A stretch of 59,955 nt of DNA from positions 1-59,955 of the forward strand of contig NZ_BCQR01000060.1 in the NCBI RefSeq assembly GCF_001552175.1, given 5' to 3'. Both the position numbers and the translations under genes were made by a program. The notes below the pieces were generated by a model. That model was not told the origin of the DNA. It did not search any database and saw nothing but the letters and a program-made list of their open reading frames with translations. The DNA comes from Actinomadura kijaniata NBRC 14229. Lineage in GTDB: Bacteria; Actinomycetota; Actinomycetes; Streptosporangiales; Streptosporangiaceae. This document shows positions 33,731-42,039 of this stretch, piece after piece (the first letter of the stretch is position 1; the number at the start of each line of letters is the position of its first letter).

Positions 33731-34414
33731 ATGGGCGACCGCGACGCCGCCGCACTCGACGATCCGGTCGGTGAGTCGCTCCGGGGCCATCACCGCCACC
33801 TGGCCCGCAGGCTCGGCCAGGTGGCCGTTTACCCGCCGCAGGTCGCGACCTTCGCCGCGGTGCCGGCCGACCCGGACCCCGCGGAGTGGGCCGACCTCGC
33901 CCGGCTGCTCGGCCGTGGTGAACTCGCCGACATGTTCAGCTGCCCGGCGATCCCGCCGGCGGACTGGGAGCCGGTCTTCACCCTCGACGGCGTCCAGATG
34001 ATCGGTCCCGCCGACGCCGAGCCCGCCCCGGGAGTGGTCGAGCTGGGCGTCGACGATGTTCCGGAGATGCTCGAGCTCGCCGCGCGAACGCAACCAGGAC
34101 CGTTCTGGCCCCGCACCCACGAACTGGGCACCTACCTGGGCATCCGCGAGAACGGCACGTTGGTGGCCATGGCGGGCGAGCGGCTCCGCCCGCCGGGATG
34201 GACCGAGATCAGCGCGGTCTGCACCGCCCCCGAGGTCCGCGGACGAGGCCATGCCACCCGTCTGGTGCGTGCTCTGGCCGCACGTATCACCGCTCGCGAC
34301 GAACGCCCGTTCCTCCACGTCGCCGCAGCCAACGTTGGTGCGATCGCGGTCTATGAACGGCTGGGCTTCCAGGTCCGAAAGCGGGTGACGTTCCGCGGCT
34401 TCCGAACGCCGTGA
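33731..34414 (+). CDS. GNAT-family N-acyltransferase
   Basis: An acyl-CoA-dependent N-acyltransferase of 227 residues. The GNAT core is in the C-terminal half: TEISAVCTAPEVRGRGHATRLV (acetyl-CoA loop, RGRGHA), then PFLHVAAANVGAIAVYERLGF. The N-terminal half (about 1-110) is a variable GNAT-like lobe. I chose the ATG at 33731 (AAAGG ten bases upstream). It follows the MenC/racemase gene by 203 bp with no gene between. In D-amino-acid conversion a GNAT succinylates the amino acid that the racemase then inverts, so a joint role is possible. Confidence 0.82.
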   Translation: MGDRDAAALDDPVGESLRGHHRHLARRLGQVAVYPPQVATFAAVPADPDPAEWADLARLLGRGELADMFSCPAIPPADWEPVFTLDGVQMIGPADAEPAPGVVELGVDDVPEMLELAARTQPGPFWPRTHELGTYLGIRENGTLVAMAGERLRPPGWTEISAVCTAPEVRGRGHATRLVRALAARITARDERPFLHVAAANVGAIAVYERLGFQVRKRVTFRGFRTP

Positions 34415-34632
34415 TGGCGTCGGTGCCGGGTGTAACCCTCCAATCCGGTGCGTACCCGGACGCCCTCGACAAGGTCCGCGCCTCCCAAGCCGCGCCACAG
34501 GACGACCAGAACAACACCACCGACCTGGAACGCGAACTCGCCGGAGCCCAGGCTCACATCGCCGAACTCCAGACGATCATCACCGACCATCTGACCGTCC
34601 AAACGACGAAGCTCGCCCTCCGCCCCGCCTGA
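34411..34632 (+). CDS. Small coiled-coil protein or gene remnant, unrecognised
   Basis: A frame of 73 codons that begins within the GNAT stop region. Its second half (DLERELAGAQAHIAELQTIITDH) is a heptad-like coiled coil with a gene-like composition. I do not recognise a family. It may be the 3' end of a lost gene. The 263 bp after it to the GH1 gene is featureless. Confidence 0.3.
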   Translation: MMASVPGVTLQSGAYPDALDKVRASQAAPQDDQNNTTDLERELAGAQAHIAELQTIITDHLTVQTTKLALRPA

Positions 34633-34895
34633 CATGGACGTGCAGCCCGCCGGAGTTCTCATCCGGCGGGCTACGCATGTCCGGTGCTCTTGGATTCGGC
34701 TGCCGCATCAGCCGTGTCTGGTACCCCGTCCTCGCACCTCCGGCCGCATGATCCGCAGTCCGGCTCCCGCAGGTCATGCGGCCTCTCCGTGTTTCGGGAT
34801 CCTCCCTGGTCATCGCGCGTCGGGCCACACCATGGACGTGCTGAAGGACGGAGGTGGGGCAGAAGCCTCTCCTGCCGAGGAGCAGAACCTCGCGT

Positions 34896-36281
34896 TTACC
34901 CTGTGTAGCTGTCGAACGGCGCGTCGCTGGTGAGGAACCGCTGCAACCAGCGGCCGCTGTTCTTGACGGTTCGAGTCTGCGTCGCGTAGTCCACGTAGAC
35001 GATTCCGAAGCGGCGACTGAAGCCCCAGGCCCATTCGAAGTTGTCCAGCAGGCTCCAGACGAAGTAGCCCTTCAGCGGCAGGCCCTCGGCCACGATCTGT
35101 CGGACGACCTCGATGTGCTGCTCCAGATAGCGTTGCCGCTCGTCGTCCTCGACCGTCCCGTCCGCGGTCGGCGCATCGGGGAAGGCCGCCCCGTTCTCCG
35201 TGATGTACAGCGGCAGATCGGGTGCCAGGCCGTTGATGGTGACGAGGATGTCGCGTAGCCCGGTCGCCTGGACCGGCCAGCCCATATGCGTGCGGGGGAG
35301 GCCGGTGTCGACGGCGGTCACGTTCTCGCTGCCCGGCTGAGCGCTGGGCTTGCTCGGATCCGAGAACGGTCCCTCCGGCGCGGCCACGGTCGTTGGGAAG
35401 TAGTAGTTCACTCCCATGAAGTCCAGCGGCGCCGAGATCAACGGCAGGTCGTCCTCGTGCTGCGCGAACCACGCCGCCATGCCGGTGTCCTCAAGGACGT
35501 CGGCGGGGTACTTGCCGAACAGCAGAGGCTCAAGGAACAGGCGGTTCTGTAGCCCGTCCACCCTTCGCGCGGCTTCACGGTCCGCGGGGGAGCCCGACGC
35601 GGCGCGGACCGGCGCGAGGTTGAGCGCGATCCCGTACGACCCTTCCGGCGATCGGATCGCCTCCAGCGCCATCCCGTGACCGAGCAGGAGGTGATGCACC
35701 GCCTTCAACGCGTTCGCACCCTCGCGCCGGCCGGGCGCGAGGGCGCCGTCGCCGTAACCGTTGAGCGCCGAGCACCAGGGCTCGTTGAGCGTCATCCAGT
35801 GCTTGATCACGTCCGACAGGGCATCGTGTGTCACCGCCGCGTAGTCACGGAACCGCTCGGCTGTGTCGCGCACCATCCACCCGCCGGCGTCCTCAAGTGA
35901 TTGGGGGAGGTCCCAGTGGTAGAGGGTCGCGTATGGCGTCACGCCGTGTTCCAGGCAGGTCTCGGCGAGTCGGCGGTAGAAGGCGGGTCCGGCGGGGTTC
36001 GCCGGGCCCGTGCCCTCGGGAATGATCCGCGGCCACGCGATGGAGAACCGGTAGGCCTTCAACCCGAGGTCGGCCAGCAGCCTGATGTCGTCGGCGAACA
36101 GCCGGTAGTGGTCGTCGGCGACGTCTCCGGTGCTCCCGTCGGCGATCCGGCCCGGTGTGTGCGCGTAGGTGTCCCAGATGCTCGGGCCGCGGCCGTCCGC
36201 CGTCACTGCCCCCTCGACCTGGTACGCCGCCGTCGCGGCGCCCCAGACGAAACCCGGCGGGAAGTCGTTCCTGCTTGTCAC
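34896..36281 (-). CDS. GH1 beta-glucosidase, copy 1
   Basis: Cytoplasmic family 1 glycoside hydrolase, 461 residues, normal length. The acid/base is Glu 167 in TLNEP and the nucleophile Glu 362 in ITENG. FVWGAATAAYQVEG opens the barrel and WSLLDNFEWAWGFS closes it. It hydrolyses beta-glucosides or beta-galactosides such as cellobiose. I chose the GTG at 36281 because GAAGGAG lies five bases before it; an ATG at 36311 is in frame but has no ribosome site. It carries no signal peptide, so its substrate must be imported, plausibly by the nearby MFS protein. Confidence 0.92.
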   Translation of the reverse strand: MTSRNDFPPGFVWGAATAAYQVEGAVTADGRGPSIWDTYAHTPGRIADGSTGDVADDHYRLFADDIRLLADLGLKAYRFSIAWPRIIPEGTGPANPAGPAFYRRLAETCLEHGVTPYATLYHWDLPQSLEDAGGWMVRDTAERFRDYAAVTHDALSDVIKHWMTLNEPWCSALNGYGDGALAPGRREGANALKAVHHLLLGHGMALEAIRSPEGSYGIALNLAPVRAASGSPADREAARRVDGLQNRLFLEPLLFGKYPADVLEDTGMAAWFAQHEDDLPLISAPLDFMGVNYYFPTTVAAPEGPFSDPSKPSAQPGSENVTAVDTGLPRTHMGWPVQATGLRDILVTINGLAPDLPLYITENGAAFPDAPTADGTVEDDERQRYLEQHIEVVRQIVAEGLPLKGYFVWSLLDNFEWAWGFSRRFGIVYVDYATQTRTVKNSGRWLQRFLTSDAPFDSYTG

Positions 36282-37079
36282 ACTCGCTCCTTCACGTGCG
36301 GTTGCTGTCATCGGTGACTCTCGGTCCAGTGATGTCGGCGGCGGAGTGGTTCATACGACACCGGCAGCCGCGCGAGGAGCACCTCAATACCGCCAAGGTC
36401 GGGATACGGGGCGGGCTCGGCCGCGTCGCCGCCGGCCAGGGCGGCATGCCCGACCGCCATCCGGCCGGAGCCGCATCAGCACGTCCATGGTGTCCCGGGC
36501 GTTCCCGGAGTCCGGCAGTTCGAGGTCACGTGAACGGGCGAGCCGAAGCCCTGCCCGCCCGGGCCGTCGCTCGCTCTCGGTGACGTTCCGACGCGTCCGC
36601 CCGCCGCAGCGACGTTCGCCTGCGGTATCGACCTTGGCGGCAAGCAGGAGGTCGTCGGGCTGGCTGCCGTACCCGCGATCGTTCGGCCGCCAGGTGTGTC
36701 GGGTAAGAACCCCGGGCACCCGGGCTGACGCACCGATGCCGGCGCATGTCGCGGAAACGGTCGGGTCGGCTGGGGACCGCCAGTCGTTACTCGAATGTCC
36801 GTCATCTCTCTCCGTGCGCGGGCGCACCCATGCGGTCGGCCAGGTGACAGCCTGCGGATCACCCGCCGTCCGGTGGCCGGCCGTCGTGGTGGCCGCTCCC
36901 CGCCCCTCGAACTGGCGGACGGCATCAGACACTACAGCGAAACCTGTACAAGTGCTACATTTTCAGTTCGGTCTGACCGCTCTCATGCCTCGCCGGATCG
37001 GGGCCAGCGCTCGAGCGCCGGGTCGTGTCCGGCGTGGTGGATGTCGGAGAAGAGCTGCTGCCGGGGTTCGTAATGGGGC
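36282..37079. other. Decayed region downstream of the GH3 pseudogene
   Basis: About 800 bp of sequence with scattered protein-like pieces on the minus strand (for example LELPDSGNARDTMDVLMRL near 36500, and LFSDIHHAGHDPALERWP near 37010-37070) but no intact frame and no family I can name. It looks like the remains of one or two genes. Confidence 0.4.
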
Positions 37080-37860
37080 CCAGGGCGGCCAGGGAGTTGA
37101 ACGCCGGCCTGAGGTGACCGTCGAGATCGAGGAGCAAGACGGGCAGCCGCCCGGCGGGGCTGACGTCACCGAAGAGCACGGCGGCGCTTCCGGCCTCCTC
37201 CCCGCTGAACCGGCTCGTCGCGATCGCAGGAACGGAGTCGGCCATCCACCTCAGCGAGCGGGGCCGGCCGTGGATCAGTACGACGACGGTCGGCGTGCCC
37301 GTGGCCGGTACCGCCCGACCGGTCTTCGCTGAACGCCGGGCAGTTCGCACGTGACGTTGTTCGGGCCCCCACCGACGGCGCCGAAACCGTTGATGCCCGC
37401 CTGGTCTCCGACGACCACGGACCTCGCCGCTTCGGCGACCGCGGGAATGTCCGAGCGGTCCTCGTACTGCGTGGGACATCCGGGCTCGTATGGCACCGTC
37501 GCACCGTGGGCTTGGGCGCGGATCCCGTCGAGCCGGCGAATTCGGTGACCTCGTCCGCGCGGGTCGTCGGGCCTCCGGCGAACGCGAACCGCTTCGTCAT
37601 GTTGTCGAGCACCGGATGGCTGTAGTTGCCCGGCTGTCCCAGCAGGTGGTCGGTGTTCGGGCCGCTCACCGCGATCGTCGCGGTGCCCGGGCGAGCGGAA
37701 GGCGGGAACGCCGTCGACCGGCTCGTTGCGGAGTGGGACGACCGCCCGCTCGGCGATCCTGAGAGCGAGGCCGCGGGTCTCCGCGGAGTCGAGAGTCTCC
37801 GGCACCGCGTCCAGGCCGGTGTAGGGCCGATCGAACAGCCCCAGCTAGAACTTCGCGTGC
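37080..37860 (-). pseudogene. GH3 beta-xylosidase/glucosidase pseudogene
   Basis: Fragments of a family 3 glycoside hydrolase C-terminal half in alternating frames. They read LGLFDRPYTGLDAVPETLDS and AETRGLALRIAERAVVPLRN; then SGPNTDHLLGQPGNYSHPVL; then GCPTQYEDRSDIPAVAEAAR and VVGDQAGINGFG; then TGTPTVVVLIHGRP, MADSVPAIATSRFSGEEAGS and LFGDVSPAGRLPV. At least three frameshifts and one nonsense codon (TAG at 37847-37845, where Glu is expected) are present, and the N-terminal barrel is gone. It sits between an intact GH1 and the MFS gene, so a catabolic gene has been lost. Confidence 0.82.
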
Positions 37861-38030
37861 AGGGCCGTGCTCACCGCCAGGTCCGGTGCACCCCGGCGCG
37901 CACGGCCTGGGCGCGCGGCTGCGTCGCTGTGCGCGGTGCCGTACTCGGTGTGGCGCAGCGTGATGCCGTCAAGGGCGGCGGGGCGCTGCTGCTCCTCTGT
38001 CACGGGCATTCCGACCGCAAGGAATCCGAA

Positions 38031-39350
38031 TCAGCGCACGCCGCGGATGTTCGCCGTGGTCAACGCCGCACCGAGCCCGAGGATCGCGCCCGACAACAAC
38101 AGGACGCCGTAGCTCCCTCCATCGCCGAGCCCCAGGATCACCGGGGCGAGCAGCGGGGCGAGGCCGCCCACGACGGTGGAGGAGAGGTAGTAGATGCTCA
38201 TGTACTTGCCCGCCTTGTCCTTCTCGGGCAGGACCTCCGAGGCGAGGGCGAGGTCCACCGAGGTGAACACGCCGGTGCCCGCCGACAGCAGCACCCCGCC
38301 GACGGCGAAGAGCAGGATCGAGGACGCGCTCGCGGCGACCGCGAGACCGGCCACGATGAGCCCGGTCGCGAGGTAGATGAACGGCTTGCGGCGCTTGAAC
38401 CGGTCGGAGAGCGTCCCACCGGCGATCGAGCAGCCGACCAGCGCCAGCAGGCTGAGCCCGCCGACGGCCGCGAGCTGACGTCCCGCCTGCTCGGGGGCGT
38501 AGCCCAAGCGGTCCTGCACGAGGTACAGCTGGTAGGTGCTGAAGAACGTGGACCCGAACGACAGGCAGAATTTCCCGACCCAGACCAGCGCGAAGTCGGG
38601 GTGCCTGAGCGGGTTGAACCACATGTTCCTGAACACGTCGAGGACCGATCCGACCCGCACGTCCTCGGGTGCCGGCCGATCGGGGACCACCAGCAGGTAC
38701 AGCAGCGTCATGACGCCGAGGACGGCCACCGGGGTCAGGAACAGCAGGTAGATGCTTCCGGTCAGGAAGCTGCCGAGCAGCGTCGACCCGACGCCCGCGA
38801 ACGCGGCGGCCACTCCGCTGAGTGCCCCCACCGTTCCGCGCTGCTCCACCGGTACCTGTTCGGCGAGGAACGGGTTGACGGCGGTGCCGATCGTGGCGGT
38901 GGCCACTCCCGTGACGAGATAGCCGAACAGCATGACCATGACCGTCGGGGCGACGGCGATGATCAGCGCGCCGAGGGCCGACAGCACGAGGCCCGCCACG
39001 AGGAAGGGCCTGCGGCGCCCCCATCCCAGCCGGGTGCCGTCGCTCAGCACGCCCGCGGGCAGGCTCACGAGGAGGCTGAACAGCCCGCCGAGGCCGATGA
39101 CGAAACCCAGGCTCGCGTCCTTGTTCGCCGGATCGATGAGCTGCACTTTGTAGGCGAGGCTGAACAGAGCCGGCAGCAGCAACGTCAGCTGGAAGCCGAA
39201 CATCGTCAGCGCGTAGACCGTGATGGTCCAGGCGCCGATTCGAGGCGGGTCCTCCGGCGGCGCGGCGCTCCCGATGAGCTCCTCGCGGCCGGCGAGGAGG
39301 GCCTCGGCGGCGGCTTCCGGCGGCTCGGCGGCAGGGTTCGGGGTCGTCAC
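38031..39350 (-). CDS. MFS/GPH-type sugar transporter
   Basis: A 439-residue, twelve-helix transporter similar to the SLC45/MelB-like group (YALTMFGFQLTLLLPALFSL, GVLSDGTRLGWGRRRPFLVA at loop 2-3, LSDRFKRRKPFIYL mid-protein). It probably imports oligosaccharides or glycosides by cation symport for the cytoplasmic GH1, GH2 and GH3 enzymes. I chose the GTG at 39350, five bases after GGAGG. It is divergent from the GH3 gene, with three LacI-type operators between them. Confidence 0.85.
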   Translation of the reverse strand: MTTPNPAAEPPEAAAEALLAGREELIGSAAPPEDPPRIGAWTITVYALTMFGFQLTLLLPALFSLAYKVQLIDPANKDASLGFVIGLGGLFSLLVSLPAGVLSDGTRLGWGRRRPFLVAGLVLSALGALIIAVAPTVMVMLFGYLVTGVATATIGTAVNPFLAEQVPVEQRGTVGALSGVAAAFAGVGSTLLGSFLTGSIYLLFLTPVAVLGVMTLLYLLVVPDRPAPEDVRVGSVLDVFRNMWFNPLRHPDFALVWVGKFCLSFGSTFFSTYQLYLVQDRLGYAPEQAGRQLAAVGGLSLLALVGCSIAGGTLSDRFKRRKPFIYLATGLIVAGLAVAASASSILLFAVGGVLLSAGTGVFTSVDLALASEVLPEKDKAGKYMSIYYLSSTVVGGLAPLLAPVILGLGDGGSYGVLLLSGAILGLGAALTTANIRGVR

Positions 39351-39508
39351 GATGCCTCCATGGGCAAACCGGGCAGGTCTCCGGATGAGGTCATGTGGGG
39401 TCTCCTGGGGTGGGGCCGATAGGGGTGGTCGATCGCCGCCGGCACCGCGGCCGCCGCTTCTGCTGGGTAGGCCGGCCCTCATCACCGACCTGTGTGTGAC
39501 CGGCGCCA

Positions 39509-39522
39509 CTTTCACGCGCAAG
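39509..39522. promoter_or_regulatory. LacI-type operator 1 (MFS/GH3 gap)
   Basis: CTTTCACGCGCAAG, 12 of 14 matches to the palindrome CTTGCGCGCGCAAG found before the lacI gene. It lies 159 bp from the MFS start and 216 bp from the GH3 start. Confidence 0.5.
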
Positions 39523-39545
39523 CTTGTCGGTACGGTAGACACCGG

Positions 39546-39579
39546 AACTTTCGCGCGCAAGTACTTGCGCGCGAAAGTT
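39546..39579. promoter_or_regulatory. 34-bp perfect palindrome, twin LacI-type operators
   Basis: Positions 39546-39579 form a perfect palindrome. Its halves are CTTTCGCGCGCAAG (39548-39561) and its mirror CTTGCGCGCGAAAG (39564-39577), each one base from the lacI operator CTTGCGCGCGCAAG, with centres 16 bp apart. Two LacI dimers could bind on adjacent turns. Confidence 0.75.
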
Positions 39580-39737
39580 GAACCTGCCTACGGTGAGGCG
39601 CCATCTCTCCGCGAGACGGGCATTCCGCACGGTCCGTCGCGTCGACCGCCGGCACCGCTTCGCCACGCACATCGCCCGTGTCCGGCCGCAGGTCGGTCGG
39701 CTGTTCGCGGGCCCGACCCTTGGAAGGATCCCTCGCC

Positions 39738-41987
39738 ATGCCCTCGCTGGACCTTGGCTCGCTGTCGCTGGAGCAGAAGGCGTCCCTGCTGTCGGGGCGG
39801 GACATGTGGTCGACGGAGCCGCCGCCGGACGCAGGACTCCCGGAGGTGCTGCTCTACGACGGCCCGCACGGTCTCCGTTACCTGGAAGACCGGACGGATA
39901 CCGCCGACATCTACGGCAGTGTGCCGGCGACGTGCTTCCCGCCGGCGGTGGCGGTGGGGGCGAGCTGGGATCCCGAGGTGGCCGCCGCGCTGGGCGCCGC
40001 GCTCGGGCGTGAGGCTCGGGCGCTGGGCGTCACCGTGGTGCTGGGACCGGGCGTGAACATCAAGCGGTCGCCGCTGTGCGGGCGGAACTTCGAGTACTAC
40101 TCGGAGGACCCGCTGCTGTCCGGTGTGCTCGGCGCGGCCCACGTGCGCGGACTGCAGGGCGAGGGGCCGGGCGCGTCGGTCAAGCACTTCGCGGCCAACA
40201 ACCAGGAGACCGACCGGACGCGGATCAGCGCGGACGTCGACGAGCGGACGTTGCGGGAGATCTACCTGCCGGCGTTCGAGCGGATCGTGACCGAAGCGCG
40301 GCCGGCGACCGTGATGGCCTCCTACAACAAGATCAACGGTGTCCACGCGACGGAGAACCGGTGGCTGCTGACCGAGGTGCTGCGCCAGGAGTGGGGATTC
40401 GCCGGTGCGGTGATCTCGGACTGGGGCGCGGTGCACGACCGCGTCGCGGCGCTGGCGGCAGGCCTGGACCTGGGGATGCCCGGCGACGGCGGGGTGACCG
40501 ACGCCCAGATCGTGGCCGTGGTGCGGGCCGGTGAGCTGGATGAGGCACTGGTCGACCGGGCCGTCGCGCGGATCGTCGCACTCGCCGACCGGGTCACGCC
40601 GGCCACCGGTGACCTGGACGTGGACGGTGGCCACGCGCTGGCGCGGACGCTGGCGGCCGACTGCGTGGTGCTGCTCAAGAACGACGGCGATGTGCTTCCG
40701 CTGGAGGACGTCACCACCGTGGCCGTGATCGGGGCGTTCGCGACCACGCCGAGATTCCAGGGCGGCGGCAGCTCACGCGTCAACCCCACCCGGGTGGACA
40801 CGCCCCTGGACGAGATCGCCAAGCACGCCGCGGATCGCGGCCAGTCGGTGACCCACGCGCAGGGATTCACGGCCGACGGCTCGGGGGACGCCGGAGCGCT
40901 GCGGGAGGAGGCGGTCAGGGTCGCCTCCAACGCGCGGGTGGCGGTGGTCTTCGCGGGGCTGAGCGACAACCAGGAGTCCGAAGGCTACGACCGCGAGAGC
41001 ATCGAGTTGCCCGCGGAGCAGGTGGAGCTGATCCATGCGGTCGCGCGGGCCGCGCTCCGCACGGTCGTGGTGCTCTCCCACGGCGGCGTGATGTCGCTGG
41101 AGGGCTGGCACGACGAGGTGGACGCGATCGTCGACGGCACGCTCCTGGGCCAGGCCGGCGGCGGCGCGCTCGCGGACGTCCTGTACGGGGTGGTCAACCC
41201 GTCGGGGCATCTCGCGGAGACGATCCCGCTGCGCCTGCAGGACAACCCGAGCTACCTCAACTTCCCCGGCGAGGCGGGGCACGTCCGGTACGGCGAGGGC
41301 GTCATGGTCGGCTACCGCTACTACACCAGCGCCGACCGGCCGGTGGGTTACCCGTTCGGGCACGGCCTGTCCTACACCACCTTCAGCACTGACGAGCTCA
41401 CCGTGACCCCGACCGGGGACGACACCGCCAGGGTGTCGGTCACCGTGACCAACACCGGCACCCGCGCCGGCAAGCACGTGGTGCAGGTGTACGTCGCCAC
41501 CACCGCGGGGAAGGTCCGCCGCCCCGCCCGTGAGCTGCGGGCCTTCACCAAGATCGCGCTGGAGCCGGGAGAGTCCCGCACGGTCGTCCTCGACCTGGAC
41601 CGGCGATCCTTCGCCTACTACGACATCACCGCCTCCCGGTGGGTCGTCGGCCCCGGGGAGTACCGCGTCCAGATCGGCGCCGACGCGCATCACGTCCTCG
41701 CCGAGGCGGCGATCAGCCTGACCGGTGACAAGGGCCTCACCCCGCTGTCGATGGACTCCACCTTCGGGGACTGGCTCGACCACCCGATCGCCGGGCCCGC
41801 CCTGATGCGGAGGCTGAGCGAACGCATGCGGGACATGACGGAGGAGGACGCGAAGATCGCCGCGCAGCACCCCGACTGGCTGAAAATGGCCGCCGGCGTG
41901 CCGATGAGCCAAATGATCACCTTCACCGGCGACGCCCTGCCGGCCGACTGGCTCGAAGAGCTGATCGAGATCAGCCGGTCAGGCTGA
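39738..41987 (+). CDS. GH3 beta-glucosidase-type hydrolase, copy 1
   Basis: Cytoplasmic family 3 glycoside hydrolase, 749 residues. The N-terminal barrel has VLLYDGPHGLRYL, GRNFEYYSEDP, VKHFAANNQE and the nucleophile Asp 228 in VISDWGAVHD. The C-terminal domain (about 310-560) includes VAVIGAFA, GGGSSRV and the FAGLSDNQESEGYDRESIEL region with the likely acid/base Glu. A fibronectin-III-like domain follows (VTVTNTGTRAGKHVVQVYV). The order of domains is that of Cbg1/bacterial beta-glucosidases. ATG at 39738 with GGAAGG upstream. It heads a run with the GH2 gene (52-bp gap) and lacI. LacI operators lie upstream. Confidence 0.9.
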   Translation: MPSLDLGSLSLEQKASLLSGRDMWSTEPPPDAGLPEVLLYDGPHGLRYLEDRTDTADIYGSVPATCFPPAVAVGASWDPEVAAALGAALGREARALGVTVVLGPGVNIKRSPLCGRNFEYYSEDPLLSGVLGAAHVRGLQGEGPGASVKHFAANNQETDRTRISADVDERTLREIYLPAFERIVTEARPATVMASYNKINGVHATENRWLLTEVLRQEWGFAGAVISDWGAVHDRVAALAAGLDLGMPGDGGVTDAQIVAVVRAGELDEALVDRAVARIVALADRVTPATGDLDVDGGHALARTLAADCVVLLKNDGDVLPLEDVTTVAVIGAFATTPRFQGGGSSRVNPTRVDTPLDEIAKHAADRGQSVTHAQGFTADGSGDAGALREEAVRVASNARVAVVFAGLSDNQESEGYDRESIELPAEQVELIHAVARAALRTVVVLSHGGVMSLEGWHDEVDAIVDGTLLGQAGGGALADVLYGVVNPSGHLAETIPLRLQDNPSYLNFPGEAGHVRYGEGVMVGYRYYTSADRPVGYPFGHGLSYTTFSTDELTVTPTGDDTARVSVTVTNTGTRAGKHVVQVYVATTAGKVRRPARELRAFTKIALEPGESRTVVLDLDRRSFAYYDITASRWVVGPGEYRVQIGADAHHVLAEAAISLTGDKGLTPLSMDSTFGDWLDHPIAGPALMRRLSERMRDMTEEDAKIAAQHPDWLKMAAGVPMSQMITFTGDALPADWLEELIEISRSG

Positions 41988-42039
41988 GTGTCCCGCCGAC
42001 GTCAAGGCCGTCCGCCGCCCCGTCAGTGAAGAGGAATCC

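Noticed and set aside
37626..39422. 598-codon plus-strand frame opposite the MFS gene
   Set aside because: Asp/Arg/His/Gln-rich shadow of a membrane-protein gene; no domain.
39546..39579. The 34-bp palindrome as a terminator or IS end
   Set aside because: It lies upstream of two divergent genes and its halves match the operator before lacI, so an operator explains it better.
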